Assembly (NCBI GenBank): GCA_963798505.1
Contig: CAWCTX010000002.1
Span: 1 to 64,000 of the forward strand
Source of the DNA: CAVWSM01 sp963798505
GTDB taxonomy: Bacteria; Actinomycetota; Actinomycetes; Jiangellales; Jiangellaceae
DNA: 64,000 bases
Reading direction: 5' to 3'
In this document: one piece after another, positions 1 through 10,842 of the stretch
Layout of the letters: every line of letters begins with the position of its first letter
How positions within the stretch are numbered: the first letter of the stretch is position 1
Made by a program: the position numbers and the translations under genes
The notes under the pieces: generated by a model
What the model was told of the DNA's origin: nothing
Seen by the model: the letters and a program-made list of their open reading frames with translations, nothing else
The model's database searches: none

Positions 1-1888
<1,888 letters not shown>

Positions 1889-1957
1889 CTCTCTTCTCCG
1901 GAGGTCTTAGTCAGGGCCGGCTGGTCGGGGCCGCGCGCGGCACTGCCTCCGCTTCTG

Positions 1958-4900
1958 TCAGACCTCCTCGACGCTGCTCGGCTCGCGCCGGGACAGGTCG
2001 ATGCCGGTTCCTCCGCGGCGCGGAAGACGTCCTCGTCGGTGTCACGCATCTTGATCTGCATGCCGTCGCTCGACAGCACCTCGACGTTGAGGCAGAGCGA
2101 CTGCATCTCCTTGATCAGCACCTTGAACGACTCGGGGATCCCGGCTCGGGGATGTTCTCGCCCTTGACGATCGCCTCGTAGACCTTGACGCGGCCGAGAA
2201 CGTCGTCGGACTTGATGGTGAGCAGCTCCTGCAGCGCGTAGGCCGCGCCGTAAGCCTCGAGCGCCCACACCTCCATCTCGCCGAACCGCTGCCCGCCGAA
2301 CTGCGCCTTACCACCCAGCGGCTGCTGGGTGATCATGGAGTACGGACCGGTCGACCGAGCGTGGATCTTGTCGTCGACCAGGTGGTCCAGCTTGAGCATG
2401 TAGATCTAGCCGACGGCGACCGGGTCGGGGAACGGCTCACCGGACCGGCCGTCGAACAGCCGGGCCTTGCCGTCACCTTGACCATGCGCACGCCGTCACG
2501 GTTGGGCACGTCGCCGGAGCAGGCCGGACAGCTCGTCCTCGCGGGCGCCGTCGAACACCGGCGTGGCGACGTTGGTGCCCGGGCAGCCTTGCGGCGCCGA
2601 TCACCTTCAGCCGGTCCTTCCAGCCGGACTCGTCGAAGGCTCGGGGGCCGGTCGATATACCAGCCGGTCTTGGCGACCCAGCCGAGGTGCGTCTCGAGGA
2701 TCTGCCCGATGTTCATCCGGCTCGGCACGCCGAGCGGGTTCAGCACGATGTCGACCGGGGTGCCGTCCTCGAGGAACGGCATGTCCTCAACCGGAAGGAT
2801 CTTGGAGATGACGCCCTTGTTGCCGTGCCGGCCGGCGAGCTTGTCGCCGTCCTGGATCTTGCGCATCTGCGCGACGTAGACGCGTACCAGCTGGTTGACG
2901 CCGGGCGGTAGCTCGTCGCCCTCTCGCGGTCGAAGAGGCGGACGCCGATGACCTTGCCGTTCTCACCGTGCGGCACCTTCAGCGAGGTGTCACGCACCTC
3001 GCGCGCCTTCTCGCCGAAGATCGCGCGGAGCAGGCGCTCCTCCGGGGTGAGCTCGGTCTCGCCCTTGGGCGTGACCTTGCCGACCAGGATGTCGCCCGGC
3101 ACGACCTCGGCGCCGATGCGGATGATGCCGCGCTCGTCGAGGTCGGCAAGGACCTCGTCGGAGACGTTGGGGATGTCCCGGGTGATCTCTTCCGGGCCCA
3201 GCTTGGTGTCGCGGGCGTCGACCTCGTGCTCCTCGATGTGGATCGAGGTCAGCACGTCGTCCTGGACGAGCCGCTGGGAGAGGATGATCGCGTCCTCGTA
3301 GTTGTGGCCCTCCATGGCATGAACGCCACCAGGAGGTTCTGGCCGAGCGCCATCTCACCGTTGTCGGTGCAGGGGCCGTCGGCGATCACACTGCCCACCT
3401 CGACGCGGTCGCCCTCGTGACGATCGGCTCGCTGGTTGATCCACGTGCCCGGAGTTGGAGCGCAGGAACTTGCCAGCCGGTAGGTCTGGGTGGTGCGCGT
3501 CGTCGGCCAGGAGCGTGATCGCGTCGGCCGAGACCTCGGTGACCACGCCGGCGCGGTCGGCGACGACGACGTCACCGGCGTCCTTGGCCGCGCGGTACTC
3601 CATGCCGGTGCCGACGAGCGGCGCCTCGGAGCGGAGGAGCGGCACCGCCTGGCGCTGCATGTTGGAGCCCATCAGCGCACGGTTGGCGTCGTCGTGCTCG
3701 AGGAACGGGATCATGGCCGTGGCGACCGACACCATCTGGCGCGGCGAGACGTCCATGTAGTCGACCTCGCCGCCGGGACGAGTCGACCTCGCCGCCGCGC
3801 TTGCGCACGAGGACGCGGTCCTCGGCGAAGTGCCCGTCGGCGGTCAGCAGCGCATTGGCCTGCGCGATGACGTGCAGGTCCTCCTCGTCGGCGGTCAGGT
3901 AGTCGATCTGGTCGGTGACCTGGCCTTGACGACCTTGCGGTAGGGCGTCTCGACGAAGCCGAACGCGTTGATGCGACCGTAGGTGGCCAGCGAGCCGATC
4001 AGGCCGATGTTCGGGCCTTCAGGCGTCTCGATCGGGCACATGCGGCCGTAGTGCGACGGGTGAACGTCACGGACCTCCATGGCGGCCCGCTCACGGGACA
4101 GACCACCAGGGCCCAGCGCCGACAGGCGGCGCTTGTGGGTCAGGCCCGGCCAGCGGGTTGGTCTGGTCCATGAACTGCGAGAGCTGGCAGGTGCCGAAGA
4201 ACTCCTTGATCGCCGCGACGACCGGACGGATGTTGATCAGCGTCTGCGGCGTGATCGCCTCGACGTCCTGCGTGGTCATGCGCTCGCGGACGACGCGCTC
4301 CATGCGCGGCAGGCCCGTGCGGACCTGGTTCTGGATGAGCTCACCGACCGTCCGCAGGCGCCGGTTGCCGAAGTGGTCGATGTCGTCGACCGAGACGCGG
4401 ACCTCGCCGCGCGGACCCTCGATGGTGTCCTCGCCGGCGTGCAGCTTCACGAGGTATTTGATCGTCGCGACGATGTCGTCGGTCGTGGCCGTGCTCTGCG
4501 AGAGCTCGGCGTCCTGCCCGAGCTTCTTGTTGAGCTTGTGCCGGCCGACCTTGGCCAGGTCGTAGCGCTTCGGGTTGAAGTAGAGGTTGTCGAGCAGCGC
4601 CTGTGCGGCGTCCTTGGTCGGCGGCTCGCCCGGGCGCAGCTTGCGGTAGATGTCGAGCAGGGCGTCGTCCTGGGTGGTGGTGTGATCCTTCTCCAGGGTC
4701 GCCATCATCGACTCGTAGGCCCCGAACTCCTCGCGGATCTGCTCGGCGGTCCAGCCGAGCGCCTTGAGGAACACGGTGACGTTCTGCTTGCGCTTGCGGT
4801 CGAGTCGTACGCCGACGACGTCGCGCTTGTCGATCTCGAACTCGAGCCAGGCGCCGCGGCTGGGGATGACCTTGGCCGTGAAGATGTCACGGTCGGAGGT

Positions 4901-5428
4901 CTTGTCCAGCTGCTTCTCGAAGTAGACGCCGGGCGACCGGACGAGCTGCGAGACCACGACACGCTCGGTGCCGTTGATGATGAACGTGCCCTTGTCGGTC
5001 ATGAGCGGGAAGTCGCCCATGAACACGGTCTGGGACTTGATCTCACCGGTCTCGGTGTTCATGAACTCGGCGGTGACGAACAGCGGCGCCGAGTAGGTGA
5101 AGTCGCGATCCTTCGCTTCCTCGATCGAGGTCTTGGGCTCCTCGAAACGGGGGTCGGAGAACGACAGCGACATCGTGCCCGAGAAGTCCTCGATCGGGCT
5201 CAGCTCGTCGAGGATCTCCTGCAGCCCGGACGTCTGCGGGACGTCGTGGAGGGCAGCCTCGACCCGGGCCTTCCAGTGCTTGTTGCCGAGGAGCCAGTCA
5301 AAGCTCTCGACCTGGAGTGCGAGGAGGTCAGGAACCTCGAGGGGTTCCCGGATCTTGGCGAAGGAGATGCGGCGCGGGCCGTGGGTAGTGCTGGAGGTGC
5401 TTGCGGAGGCGTTGCGCGGGGCGGCCAA
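1958..5428 (-). CDS. rpoB: RNA polymerase beta subunit (frame-broken)
   Basis: Beta subunit of core RNA polymerase, about 1157 codons, the normal actinobacterial length. It starts at TTG (5428) with a GGAAGGA ribosome binding site 8-10 bases upstream and ends SSVEEV-stop at 1958. The first 430 residues are intact up to the rifampicin-binding region, which reads GTCQLSQFMDQTNPLAG. From 4147 leftward the frame breaks repeatedly (about 4148, 3924, 3785, 3772, 3445, 3320, 2925, several between 2690 and 2400, about 2145 and 2005). Conserved RpoB sequence continues across every break, for example EVRDVHPSHYGRMCPIETPE and DGDKLAGRHGNKGVISK. I read the breaks as assembly indels. It is cotranscribed with rpoC and lies downstream of rplJL. 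Confidence 0.95.
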
Positions 5429-5525
5429 GAGGGCGTCCTTCCGAGGGCTCGCTGACTCACTGAGCGCATGCCCAACGACCCCTCGAGGGGATCGGGGAGT
5501 CGATTAGAGGGCAGCGCAAATAGAC

Positions 5526-5554
5526 AGCATACCTATCAGGCATGCCAATGTCGA
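5526..5554 (-). promoter_or_regulatory. Candidate promoter P2 for rpoBC
   Basis: On the minus strand, TCGACA (5549-5554), a 17-base spacer and TATGCT (5526-5531) form a good sigma-70/HrdB-type promoter about 95 bases before the rpoB TTG start. It lies downstream of the rplL terminator hairpin, so it could let rpoBC be made independently of rplJL. Seen by pattern only. Confidence 0.45.
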
Positions 5555-5618
5555 GTGGCCAGCTGGGCCGCGATCTTGTAGCTCTCCAGATCCGCTCGGT
5601 TCGGTCACCTGAGAATGG

Positions 5619-5647
5619 AGCATGACCTTCCCTGACGCCGCCGTCAA
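5619..5647 (-). promoter_or_regulatory. Candidate promoter P1 for rpoBC
   Basis: On the minus strand, TTGACG (5642-5647), a 17-base spacer and CATGCT (5619-5624). Its -35 is closer to consensus than P2 and its -10 is weaker. Together with P2 it fills the 376-base rplL-rpoB spacer; I see no gene there. Confidence 0.35.
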
Positions 5648-5717
5648 GCGCAACGCGGGCGAGTTGTGGAGGAGTGTCCCGAAATCACCGGGGAGAGTTC
5701 CTGGACCGGAAACGCAA

Positions 5718-5761
5718 CGACGCGGGTGGCCGCCCTGTGCCCAGGGTGACCACCCGCGTCG
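5718..5761 (-). terminator. Hairpin after rplL
   Basis: A perfect 12-bp stem (CGACGCGGGTGG paired with CCACCCGCGTCG) encloses a 20-base loop that holds a smaller CCCT/AGGG stem. It starts 44 bases past the rplL stop codon. There is no long U tract, as is common in high-GC genomes. It could be a full terminator or an attenuator that lowers readthrough into rpoB. Confidence 0.6.
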
Positions 5762-5804
5762 CGGATGACCGTACCGGCAGTCGAACAGCGACCGCCGGCT
5801 CGCG

Positions 5805-6197
5805 TCACTTGAGGGTGACGGTGGCGCCGGCGCCCTCGAGGGCAGCCTTGGCCTTCTCGGCAGCCTCTTTGTTGACCTTCTCGAGGACCGGCTTCGGGGT
5901 GCCGTCGACGAGGTCCTTGGCCTCCTTGAGGCCGAGGCTCGTGAGCGCGCGGACCTCCTTGATGACCTGGATCTTCTTGTCGCCGGCGGCCTCGAGGATG
6001 ACGTCGAACTCGTCCTGCTCCTCGGCAGCGGCGGCCTCACCCGCGCCACCACCGGCGGCCGGGGCGGCAGCCACGGCGACGGGGGCAGCGGCGGTGACGC
6101 CGAAGGTCTCCTCGAACTGCTTCACGAACTCGGAGAGCTCGAGCAGCGTCATCTCCTTGAACGCGTCGAGCAGCTCGTCAGTGCCAAGCTTCGCCAT
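5805..6197 (-). CDS. rplL: Ribosomal protein bL12 (L7/L12)
   Basis: Stalk protein of the large ribosomal subunit, which recruits translational GTPases. It is 130 residues, the usual length. The N-terminal dimerisation part begins MAKLGTDELLDAFKEMTLLE. An Ala/Gly-rich hinge follows at about residues 45-62. The C-terminal factor-binding domain contains KIQVIKEVRALTSLGLKEAK and ends GAGATVTLK. The gene is intact and lies 65 bases after rplJ in the same transcript. Confidence 0.97.
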   Translation of the reverse strand: MAKLGTDELLDAFKEMTLLELSEFVKQFEETFGVTAAAPVAVAAAPAAGGGAGEAAAAEEQDEFDVILEAAGDKKIQVIKEVRALTSLGLKEAKDLVDGTPKPVLEKVNKEAAEKAKAALEGAGATVTLK

Positions 6198-6262
6198 GAT
6201 GGCGTCCTTTCGTTGTGCGGCTGTTAACCGGGTTGTCGTTGGGCTGGGGGTCGACTCCCCGG

Positions 6263-6832
6263 TCAGCCCTGGTCTGCCTCAGGTGCCTCGGCCGGAGCCG
6301 GGGCAGCGTTGGCCTGGTCCTGCTCGGCCTTCTGGCGCAGCGCCTCGACGAGGCGAGCCGTCTGCGACAGCGGCGCGGCGAAGAGCGACACGGCGCCGGA
6401 CAGCGACGCCTTCATCGCCCCCGCCAGCTTGGCGAGCAGCACCTCGCGCGACTCGAGGTCGGCGAGCTTCTTGATCTCGTCGGCGGACAGCGACTTGCCG
6501 TCGAGCACGCCGCCCTTGATGACGAGGAAGGGGTTGGCCTTGGCGAAGTCACGCAGACCCTTGGCGGCCTCGACCACGTCGCCCTTGACGAAGGCGATGG
6601 CCGACGGACCGGCGAGGTGGTCGTCGAGACCCCCGACACCAGCCTCCCTGGCCGCGATCTTGGTGAGCGTGTTCTTCACCACGGCGTAGGACGCGTTCCC
6701 ACCGAGCGTGCGACGAAGCTCCGTCACCTGCTTGACGGTGAGGCCGCGGTACTCGGTCAGCACGACCGCGTTCGAGCTCCGGAACTCCTCCGTGAGCTCG
6801 GCAACGGCCGCTGCCTTGTCTGGCCTCGCCAT
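6263..6832 (-). CDS. rplJ: Ribosomal protein uL10
   Basis: Base of the ribosomal stalk; binds 23S rRNA and carries the L12 dimers. It is 189 residues, starting MARPDKAAAVAELTEEFRSS at 6832 with an AAGGAG site just upstream. An in-frame upstream extension to 6904 lies inside the leader and is not conserved protein. The C-terminal helix that binds L12 (ARLVEALRQKAEQDQ) is followed by an Ala/Pro/Glu-rich tail. The leader upstream suggests autoregulation by L10-L12 binding to its own mRNA. Confidence 0.96.
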   Translation of the reverse strand: MARPDKAAAVAELTEEFRSSNAVVLTEYRGLTVKQVTELRRTLGGNASYAVVKNTLTKIAAREAGVGGLDDHLAGPSAIAFVKGDVVEAAKGLRDFAKANPFLVIKGGVLDGKSLSADEIKKLADLESREVLLAKLAGAMKASLSGAVSLFAAPLSQTARLVEALRQKAEQDQANAAPAPAEAPEADQG

Positions 6833-6846
6833 GGTGCTCCTTCCAG

Positions 6847-6869
6847 CGCCGCCCGGATGACGGGCGGCG
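6847..6869 (-). promoter_or_regulatory. Hairpin next to the rplJ ribosome binding site
   Basis: A 9-bp GC-rich stem with a 5-base loop ends a few bases before the AAGGAG site of rplJ. Its position suggests the anti-terminator/terminator or RBS-blocking part of the L10 leader. There is no U tract on the rplJ side, so translational control seems as likely as attenuation. Confidence 0.4.
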
Positions 6870-6939
6870 TACGTGTGCCTCCGGTCAGGACCCCGCGCAT
6901 GCAAAACGCCCCGGCGCAGGCCAGGGCGTATGCCAGCCG

Positions 6940-7040
6940 CTCGGGCTGACTACCACACTCACCTGCGCGGGCCGCCCGCAATGTCGCGGAGCCTTCGGTC
7001 ACCCCGGACGGGATGACGACCAGCGGTCTTCGGTGCTTGC
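6940..7040 (-). promoter_or_regulatory. Putative L10 (rplJL) mRNA leader
   Basis: The 270 bases between the lipoprotein gene and rplJ carry two sequence blocks that resemble the L10 leader of other Gram-positive bacteria. One is CCGAAGACCGCTGGTCG (complement of 7017-7033). The other is GCCCGCGCAGGTGAG (complement of 6958-6972). In that family the L10-L12 complex binds a kink-turn in the leader and represses rplJL. The assignment is by eye; a covariance search with the L10 leader model would decide it. Confidence 0.5.
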
Positions 7041-7041
7041 A

Positions 7042-7071
7042 AGCGTACGGGACGGTGTGCGGCGCCTCCAA
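7042..7071 (-). promoter_or_regulatory. Candidate promoter of rplJL
   Basis: On the minus strand, TTGGAG (7066-7071), an 18-base spacer and TACGCT (7042-7047). The predicted start, near 7035, would put the first L10-leader motif at the very 5' end of the transcript, which supports both calls. Confidence 0.4.
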
Positions 7072-7102
7072 ATCCGAGCAGGCAAGAGGGCGGACTGCCC
7101 GG

Positions 7103-7963
7103 TCAGCCCATCCCGAGCGCGGAGGGGTCGGCGACCTGGTCGGCAGGGGGTGCGGCGATGTCGACGGGCTCGCCCCACTTGGAGTAGGTGACCGTGGTCG
7201 CCGCGCTCTGGCCGAGCACGTTGACGACGACCTCGAACTTGCGCAGCAGGCTCTCGTCGTCGACCCACATGCTGAAGTCCAGCGCGTTCGACCCCGAGTC
7301 GATCAGGTCCTGGATCGAGCTGGCCATCGACCCGGACGCGTCGGCGAGAGCGGCGGCCAGGTCGACCGTGCCGGTGTACTTCGTCGTCTGCGTGCCGTCG
7401 ACGGTCTCGGTGCCGGACTCGGTGACCTGTGCGCCGTGGGCGTACATCTGAAGGCTCGGGTCGAGCGACGTCGACAGCTGGTCGAGGACCGGCGCCATGG
7501 CCTGCGAGAACGGGTCGGTGCCGTCGGCGGTCGCCGCGAACCATGACTTGCCCGGGACGAGATCGCTGAGGCCCGGGATCTGCATGTAGACCGAGTCGTC
7601 GACGATGACGACGCGCAGCTGTTGCGGCTGGCCGCTGGCGTCCAGCGGCATCTCAAGAGTGATGTCGGCCTCGATCGGGTCGCCGAGCCGCATCGAGCCA
7701 CCACCGGTGAGGCTCAGACCCGCCGCGTCGGTCGACAGCGTGGCGACAACCGACTGCTGCTCCGCCTGTGCGGCCGCGATCGCTTCGAACAGCTCAGCGG
7801 CGTCACCCGACGCACTCGCCACAGGGGTCGGCTCGGCCACCTGCGACGTCGTGACCTCAGACCCCGTCGACTCGACCTGGTCCTCGTCCCCGCCACCCCC
7901 ACACGCGGCGAGGGTGAGCACAGCAGCCAGGCCCAGCCCAGCGATGGTGGTGCGGCGGTTCAT
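7103..7963 (-). CDS. LppX/LprG-like lipoprotein
   Basis: Predicted secreted lipoprotein of 286 residues. It starts MNRRTTIAGLGLAAVLTLAAC at 7963 with a GGGGGAA site upstream; the lipobox is LAAC and the lipidated Cys is residue 21. A Gly/Asp/Glu-rich linker precedes the mature domain. That domain has the strand-rich pattern of the LppX/LprAFG family (for example SVYMQIPGLSDL and KYTGTVDLAAAL), whose mycobacterial members carry lipids across the periplasm. A lipoprotein gene at this place between rplA and rplJ is also found in Streptomyces. The cargo is unknown and the family assignment is moderate. Confidence 0.7.
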   Translation of the reverse strand: MNRRTTIAGLGLAAVLTLAACGGGGDEDQVESTGSEVTTSQVAEPTPVASASGDAAELFEAIAAAQAEQQSVVATLSTDAAGLSLTGGGSMRLGDPIEADITLEMPLDASGQPQQLRVVIVDDSVYMQIPGLSDLVPGKSWFAATADGTDPFSQAMAPVLDQLSTSLDPSLQMYAHGAQVTESGTETVDGTQTTKYTGTVDLAAALADASGSMASSIQDLIDSGSNALDFSMWVDDESLLRKFEVVVNVLGQSAATTVTYSKWGEPVDIAAPPADQVADPSALGMG

Positions 7964-8029
7964 CGGGATTCCCCCAGGTCGGGCTCGAGCGATGGCCTGT
8001 GCAGGATAACTGGTCGATGGCCGACGCAA

Positions 8030-8063
8030 AGGCGCCCGCATCGAATGAACGACACGGGCGCCT
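8030..8063 (-). terminator. Hairpin after rplKA
   Basis: Perfect 9-bp stem AGGCGCCCG/CGGGCGCCT with a 16-base loop, starting 14 bases past the rplA stop. A short TTT follows on the minus strand. It probably ends the secE-nusG-rplK-rplA transcript before the lipoprotein gene. Confidence 0.55.
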
Positions 8064-8076
8064 GCTGCGGCAGTGA

Positions 8077-8799
8077 TCAGGCCTGGGCGGGCTCGGCCTC
8101 GGCCAGCGTGACCTTGGTGGCGGTCGGGTCGACCGGGATGCCCGGACCCATCGTCGTGGTCAAGGTCGCCTTCTTGATGTAGCGGCCCTTGGCGGCCGCC
8201 GGCTTGAGCCGGAGCACCTCGTCGAGCGCGGCCGCGTAGTTCTCGGCGAGCTGCTGAGCCGAGAACGACGACTTGCCGATGATGAAGTGCAGGTTGGCGT
8301 GCCGGTCGACACGGAACTCGATCTTGCCGCCCTTGATGTCCGAGACGGCCTTGGTGACGTCCATGGTCACGGTGCCGGTCTTGGGGTTGGGCATGAGACC
8401 GCGCGGGCCGAGCACACGGCCAAGGCGGCCGACCTTGCCCATGAGGTCGGGGGTCGCGACCACGGCGTCGAAGTCGAGGCGGCCGTCGGAGACCTCGGCG
8501 ATGAGCTCGTCGGAACCGACGATGTCGGCGCCTGCGGCAAGCGCCTCCTCAGCCTTCTGGCCGGCGGCGAAGACCAGGACCCGGGCGGTCTTGCCGGTGC
8601 CGTTGGGCAGGTTGACGGTGCCGCGAACCATCTGGTCGGCCTTGCGCGGGTCGACGCCCAGGCGCATGGCGACCTCGACGGTCGAGTCGGACTTGGTGGT
8701 CGCGGTGTCCTTGGCGAGCGTCACAGCCTCGCCGGGGGTGTAAAGGCGCTCGCGGTCGATCTTCTCGGCCGCGGCGCGGTAAGCCTTGCTGCGCTTCAT
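8077..8799 (-). CDS. rplA: Ribosomal protein uL1
   Basis: Large-subunit protein of the L1 stalk, involved in E-site tRNA release. It is 240 residues and intact. Conserved segments include GLMPNPKTGTVT and DIKGGKIEFRVDRHANLHF. It lies 122 bases downstream of rplK, with which it is normally co-expressed and which L1 can repress. Confidence 0.97.
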   Translation of the reverse strand: MKRSKAYRAAAEKIDRERLYTPGEAVTLAKDTATTKSDSTVEVAMRLGVDPRKADQMVRGTVNLPNGTGKTARVLVFAAGQKAEEALAAGADIVGSDELIAEVSDGRLDFDAVVATPDLMGKVGRLGRVLGPRGLMPNPKTGTVTMDVTKAVSDIKGGKIEFRVDRHANLHFIIGKSSFSAQQLAENYAAALDEVLRLKPAAAKGRYIKKATLTTTMGPGIPVDPTATKVTLAEAEPAQA

Positions 8800-8921
8800 T
8801 GCTGCTCCTCGTGGATGCGGTTGGGGAGTCGTGGTGCGGGCCAGCGCGTGGCCCTCCCACTAGGGCTGAATCACAGATCAGTGTGGTCAGCCCACATTTG
8901 TGTTTGTCAGGCTTCGCAAGC

Positions 8922-9353
8922 TCAGCCTTCGACGGTGATGCCCATCTGGCGGGCAGTGCCGGCGATGATCTTCTCGGCGGCGTCGAGGTCGTTGGCGTTG
9001 AGGTCGGGCATCTTCTGCTGCGCGATCTCGCGGACCTGGTCACGGGTGATCTTGGCGACCTTGACCTTGTGCGGCTCGCCGGAGCCCTTCTCGACGCCGG
9101 CGGCCTTCAGGATGAGCCTGGCGGCCGGCGGGGTCTTGGTGATGAAGGTGAAGGAGCGGTCCTCGTAGACCGTGATCTCCACCGGGATCACGTTGCCACG
9201 CTGCGACTCGGTCGCGGCGTTGTAGGCCTTGCAGAACTCCATGATGTTGACGCCGTGCTGGCCCAGTGCGGGGCCGACGGGCGGGGCGGGGGTCGCCTGG
9301 CCAGCCTGGATCTGGAGCTTGATCAGGCCGGCGACCTTCTTCTTGGGGGGCAT
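8922..9353 (-). CDS. rplK: Ribosomal protein uL11
   Basis: Large-subunit protein of the GTPase-associated centre, binding the 23S rRNA region targeted by thiostrepton. It is 143 residues, starting MPPKKKVAGLIKLQIQAG. The Pro-rich PAPPVGPALGQHGVNIMEFC segment and the C-terminal RNA-binding part (DLNANDLDAAEKIIAGTARQMG) are complete. It is preceded by nusG at 70 bases. Confidence 0.97.
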   Translation of the reverse strand: MPPKKKVAGLIKLQIQAGQATPAPPVGPALGQHGVNIMEFCKAYNAATESQRGNVIPVEITVYEDRSFTFITKTPPAARLILKAAGVEKGSGEPHKVKVAKITRDQVREIAQQKMPDLNANDLDAAEKIIAGTARQMGITVEG

Positions 9354-9423
9354 GCTTCCGGGTCCTTACTTCGGTTCCTTGCCGCGGGTACGGGCTGCAC
9401 CAGCGGGGGTCTGGGGTCCGCGC

Positions 9424-10195
9424 CTAGAGCTTCTGGATCTGGGAGAACGACAGCTCGACCGGAGTCTCGCGGCCGAAGATCTCGACCAGGCCCTTGATCT
9501 TCTGGGCGTCGGGGTTGATCTCGTTGATCGTCGCGTGCAGCGTCGCGAACGGGCCGTCGACCACCATGACCGAGTCGCCGACCTCGAAGTCCACGACCTG
9601 GATCTGCGGCTTCTCCTTGGTCGCCGGAGTCTTGGCCTCGGTGATCGTCGGGGCCAGCCAGGTCTCGACCTCTTCGAGCGAGAGCGGCAGCGGCTGGTGC
9701 GCGTGGCCGACGAACGCGGTCACGGCCGGCGTGTGCCGCACCGCGGCCCACGACTCGTCGGTCATGTCCATGCGGACGAGCACATACCCCGGGAACCGGT
9801 TGCGACGGACCAGCTTGCGCTGGCCGCCCTTGATCTCCGTGACCTCCTCCTGGGGGACCTGCACCTCGAAGATGTAGTCCTCCATGTTGAGGCTGGAGAT
9901 GCGGTTCTCCAGGTTGGCCTTCACCCGGTTTTCCATGCCGGAGTAGGTGTGCACGACAAACCAGTCGCCGGGCTTGGACCGCAGCACGCGGCGGAACTCC
10001 TCCAGCGCGTCTTCGACCTCGGTCGGCTCCGCGCTCTCCTCGGCCTCGGTCGGCTCCGCGCTCTCCTCGGCCTCGGTCGGGCTCCGCACCCTCCTGGGCA
10101 GCGTCGACGGAGCCCTCCGCGGCGGTCTCGTCGAGCTGCGGCTCGACCTCGCCGGTGGTCTCGGTCATCTCGTCGGTGTACTGCTGCTCGGTCAC
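9424..10195 (-). CDS. nusG: Transcription termination/antitermination factor NusG (one indel)
   Basis: NusG binds RNA polymerase and couples it to Rho or the ribosome. The NGN domain begins at GDWFVVHTYSGMENRVKANL. The KOW domain contains FEVGDSVMVVDGPFATLHAT and ends SFSQIQKL. The N-terminal extension is acidic with three copies of an EPTEAEESA-like nonapeptide, and one extra C in a CCC run near 10080 shifts the frame inside it. The best start is GTG at 10195 with GGAGGAA upstream. Long acidic extensions before the NGN domain are usual in actinobacterial NusG. Confidence 0.92.
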
Positions 10196-10226
10196 GGTGA
10201 CGGTTTCTTCCTCCCAGTGCTGTCGC

Positions 10227-10484
10227 TCAGCCAAAGACCTTGAACACGGCCCACCCGAAAACCAGGTCAAGGACCGAAACGATCGCGATCATGAGCGACA
10301 CGAAGACCAGCACCACGGCGGTGTAGGTCAGGAGCTGGTTGCGGGTCGGCTTGACGACCTTGCGCAGCTCCGCGACGACCTGACGGACGAACAGCGTCAG
10401 GCGCGCGAAGGGTCCTCGGCGTCCGCCGCTGCCGCTGGGCGCGGGGCGACGCTCCGGTGTGGCGGTGCTTCGCGTGTCCGTCAC
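10227..10484 (-). CDS. secE: Preprotein translocase subunit SecE
   Basis: Small essential subunit of the SecYEG channel. It is 85 residues from a GTG at 10484. A basic, Pro-rich N-terminus precedes the amphipathic LFVRQVVAELRKVVKPTRNQ segment. A single membrane helix at about residues 53-75 (LTYTAVVLVFVSLMIAIVSV) is typical of short Gram-positive SecE. It sits between tRNA-Trp and nusG, the conserved actinobacterial order. Confidence 0.93.
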   Translation of the reverse strand: MTDTRSTATPERRPAPSGSGGRRGPFARLTLFVRQVVAELRKVVKPTRNQLLTYTAVVLVFVSLMIAIVSVLDLVFGWAVFKVFG

Positions 10485-10591
10485 TTGGTGGTCCTCGCTC
10501 GTCTCGGCCGCCCGCCAGGTGCAGGCGACGTTCACGTCTCGACAGGCGGTGCCCGTCGCGGGTGCCTCGCGCACGGGGCGCAGGCGACGCG

Positions 10592-10664
10592 CAGGGCAAG
10601 AGGGACTCGAACCCCCAACCGCTGGTTTTGGAGACCAGTGCTCTACCAATTGAGCTATTGCCCT
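10592..10664 (-). tRNA. trpT: tRNA-Trp (CCA)
   Basis: 73 nt with acceptor stem AGGGCAA/TTGCCCT and discriminator G. The anticodon loop CTCCAAA gives anticodon CCA. The T arm contains GGTTCGAGTCC. It lies 107 bases upstream of secE, and the two are probably cotranscribed. Confidence 0.96.
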
Positions 10665-10842
10665 TTGGGGTGGCTCGATGGTCGCCGCTCCCGACGAACC
10701 GAACCAAACCAGGGCACGCTTCGACAGGGGTCCGAAAGACCACCAGGGAGAGAGTGTACGGGGTCGGCGGCGCGAGAGTCGAATGCGCTCAGGCGTCCCA
10801 CCGGGCGATACCGCTTCATGATCGTACGGCGCTGGTGCAAGC

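Noticed and set aside
4079..5455. Long open frame on the plus strand opposite rpoB
   Set aside because: High-GC shadow. The minus strand encodes unmistakable RpoB here; the plus frame has an Arg/Val/Leu-rich composition with no known motif.
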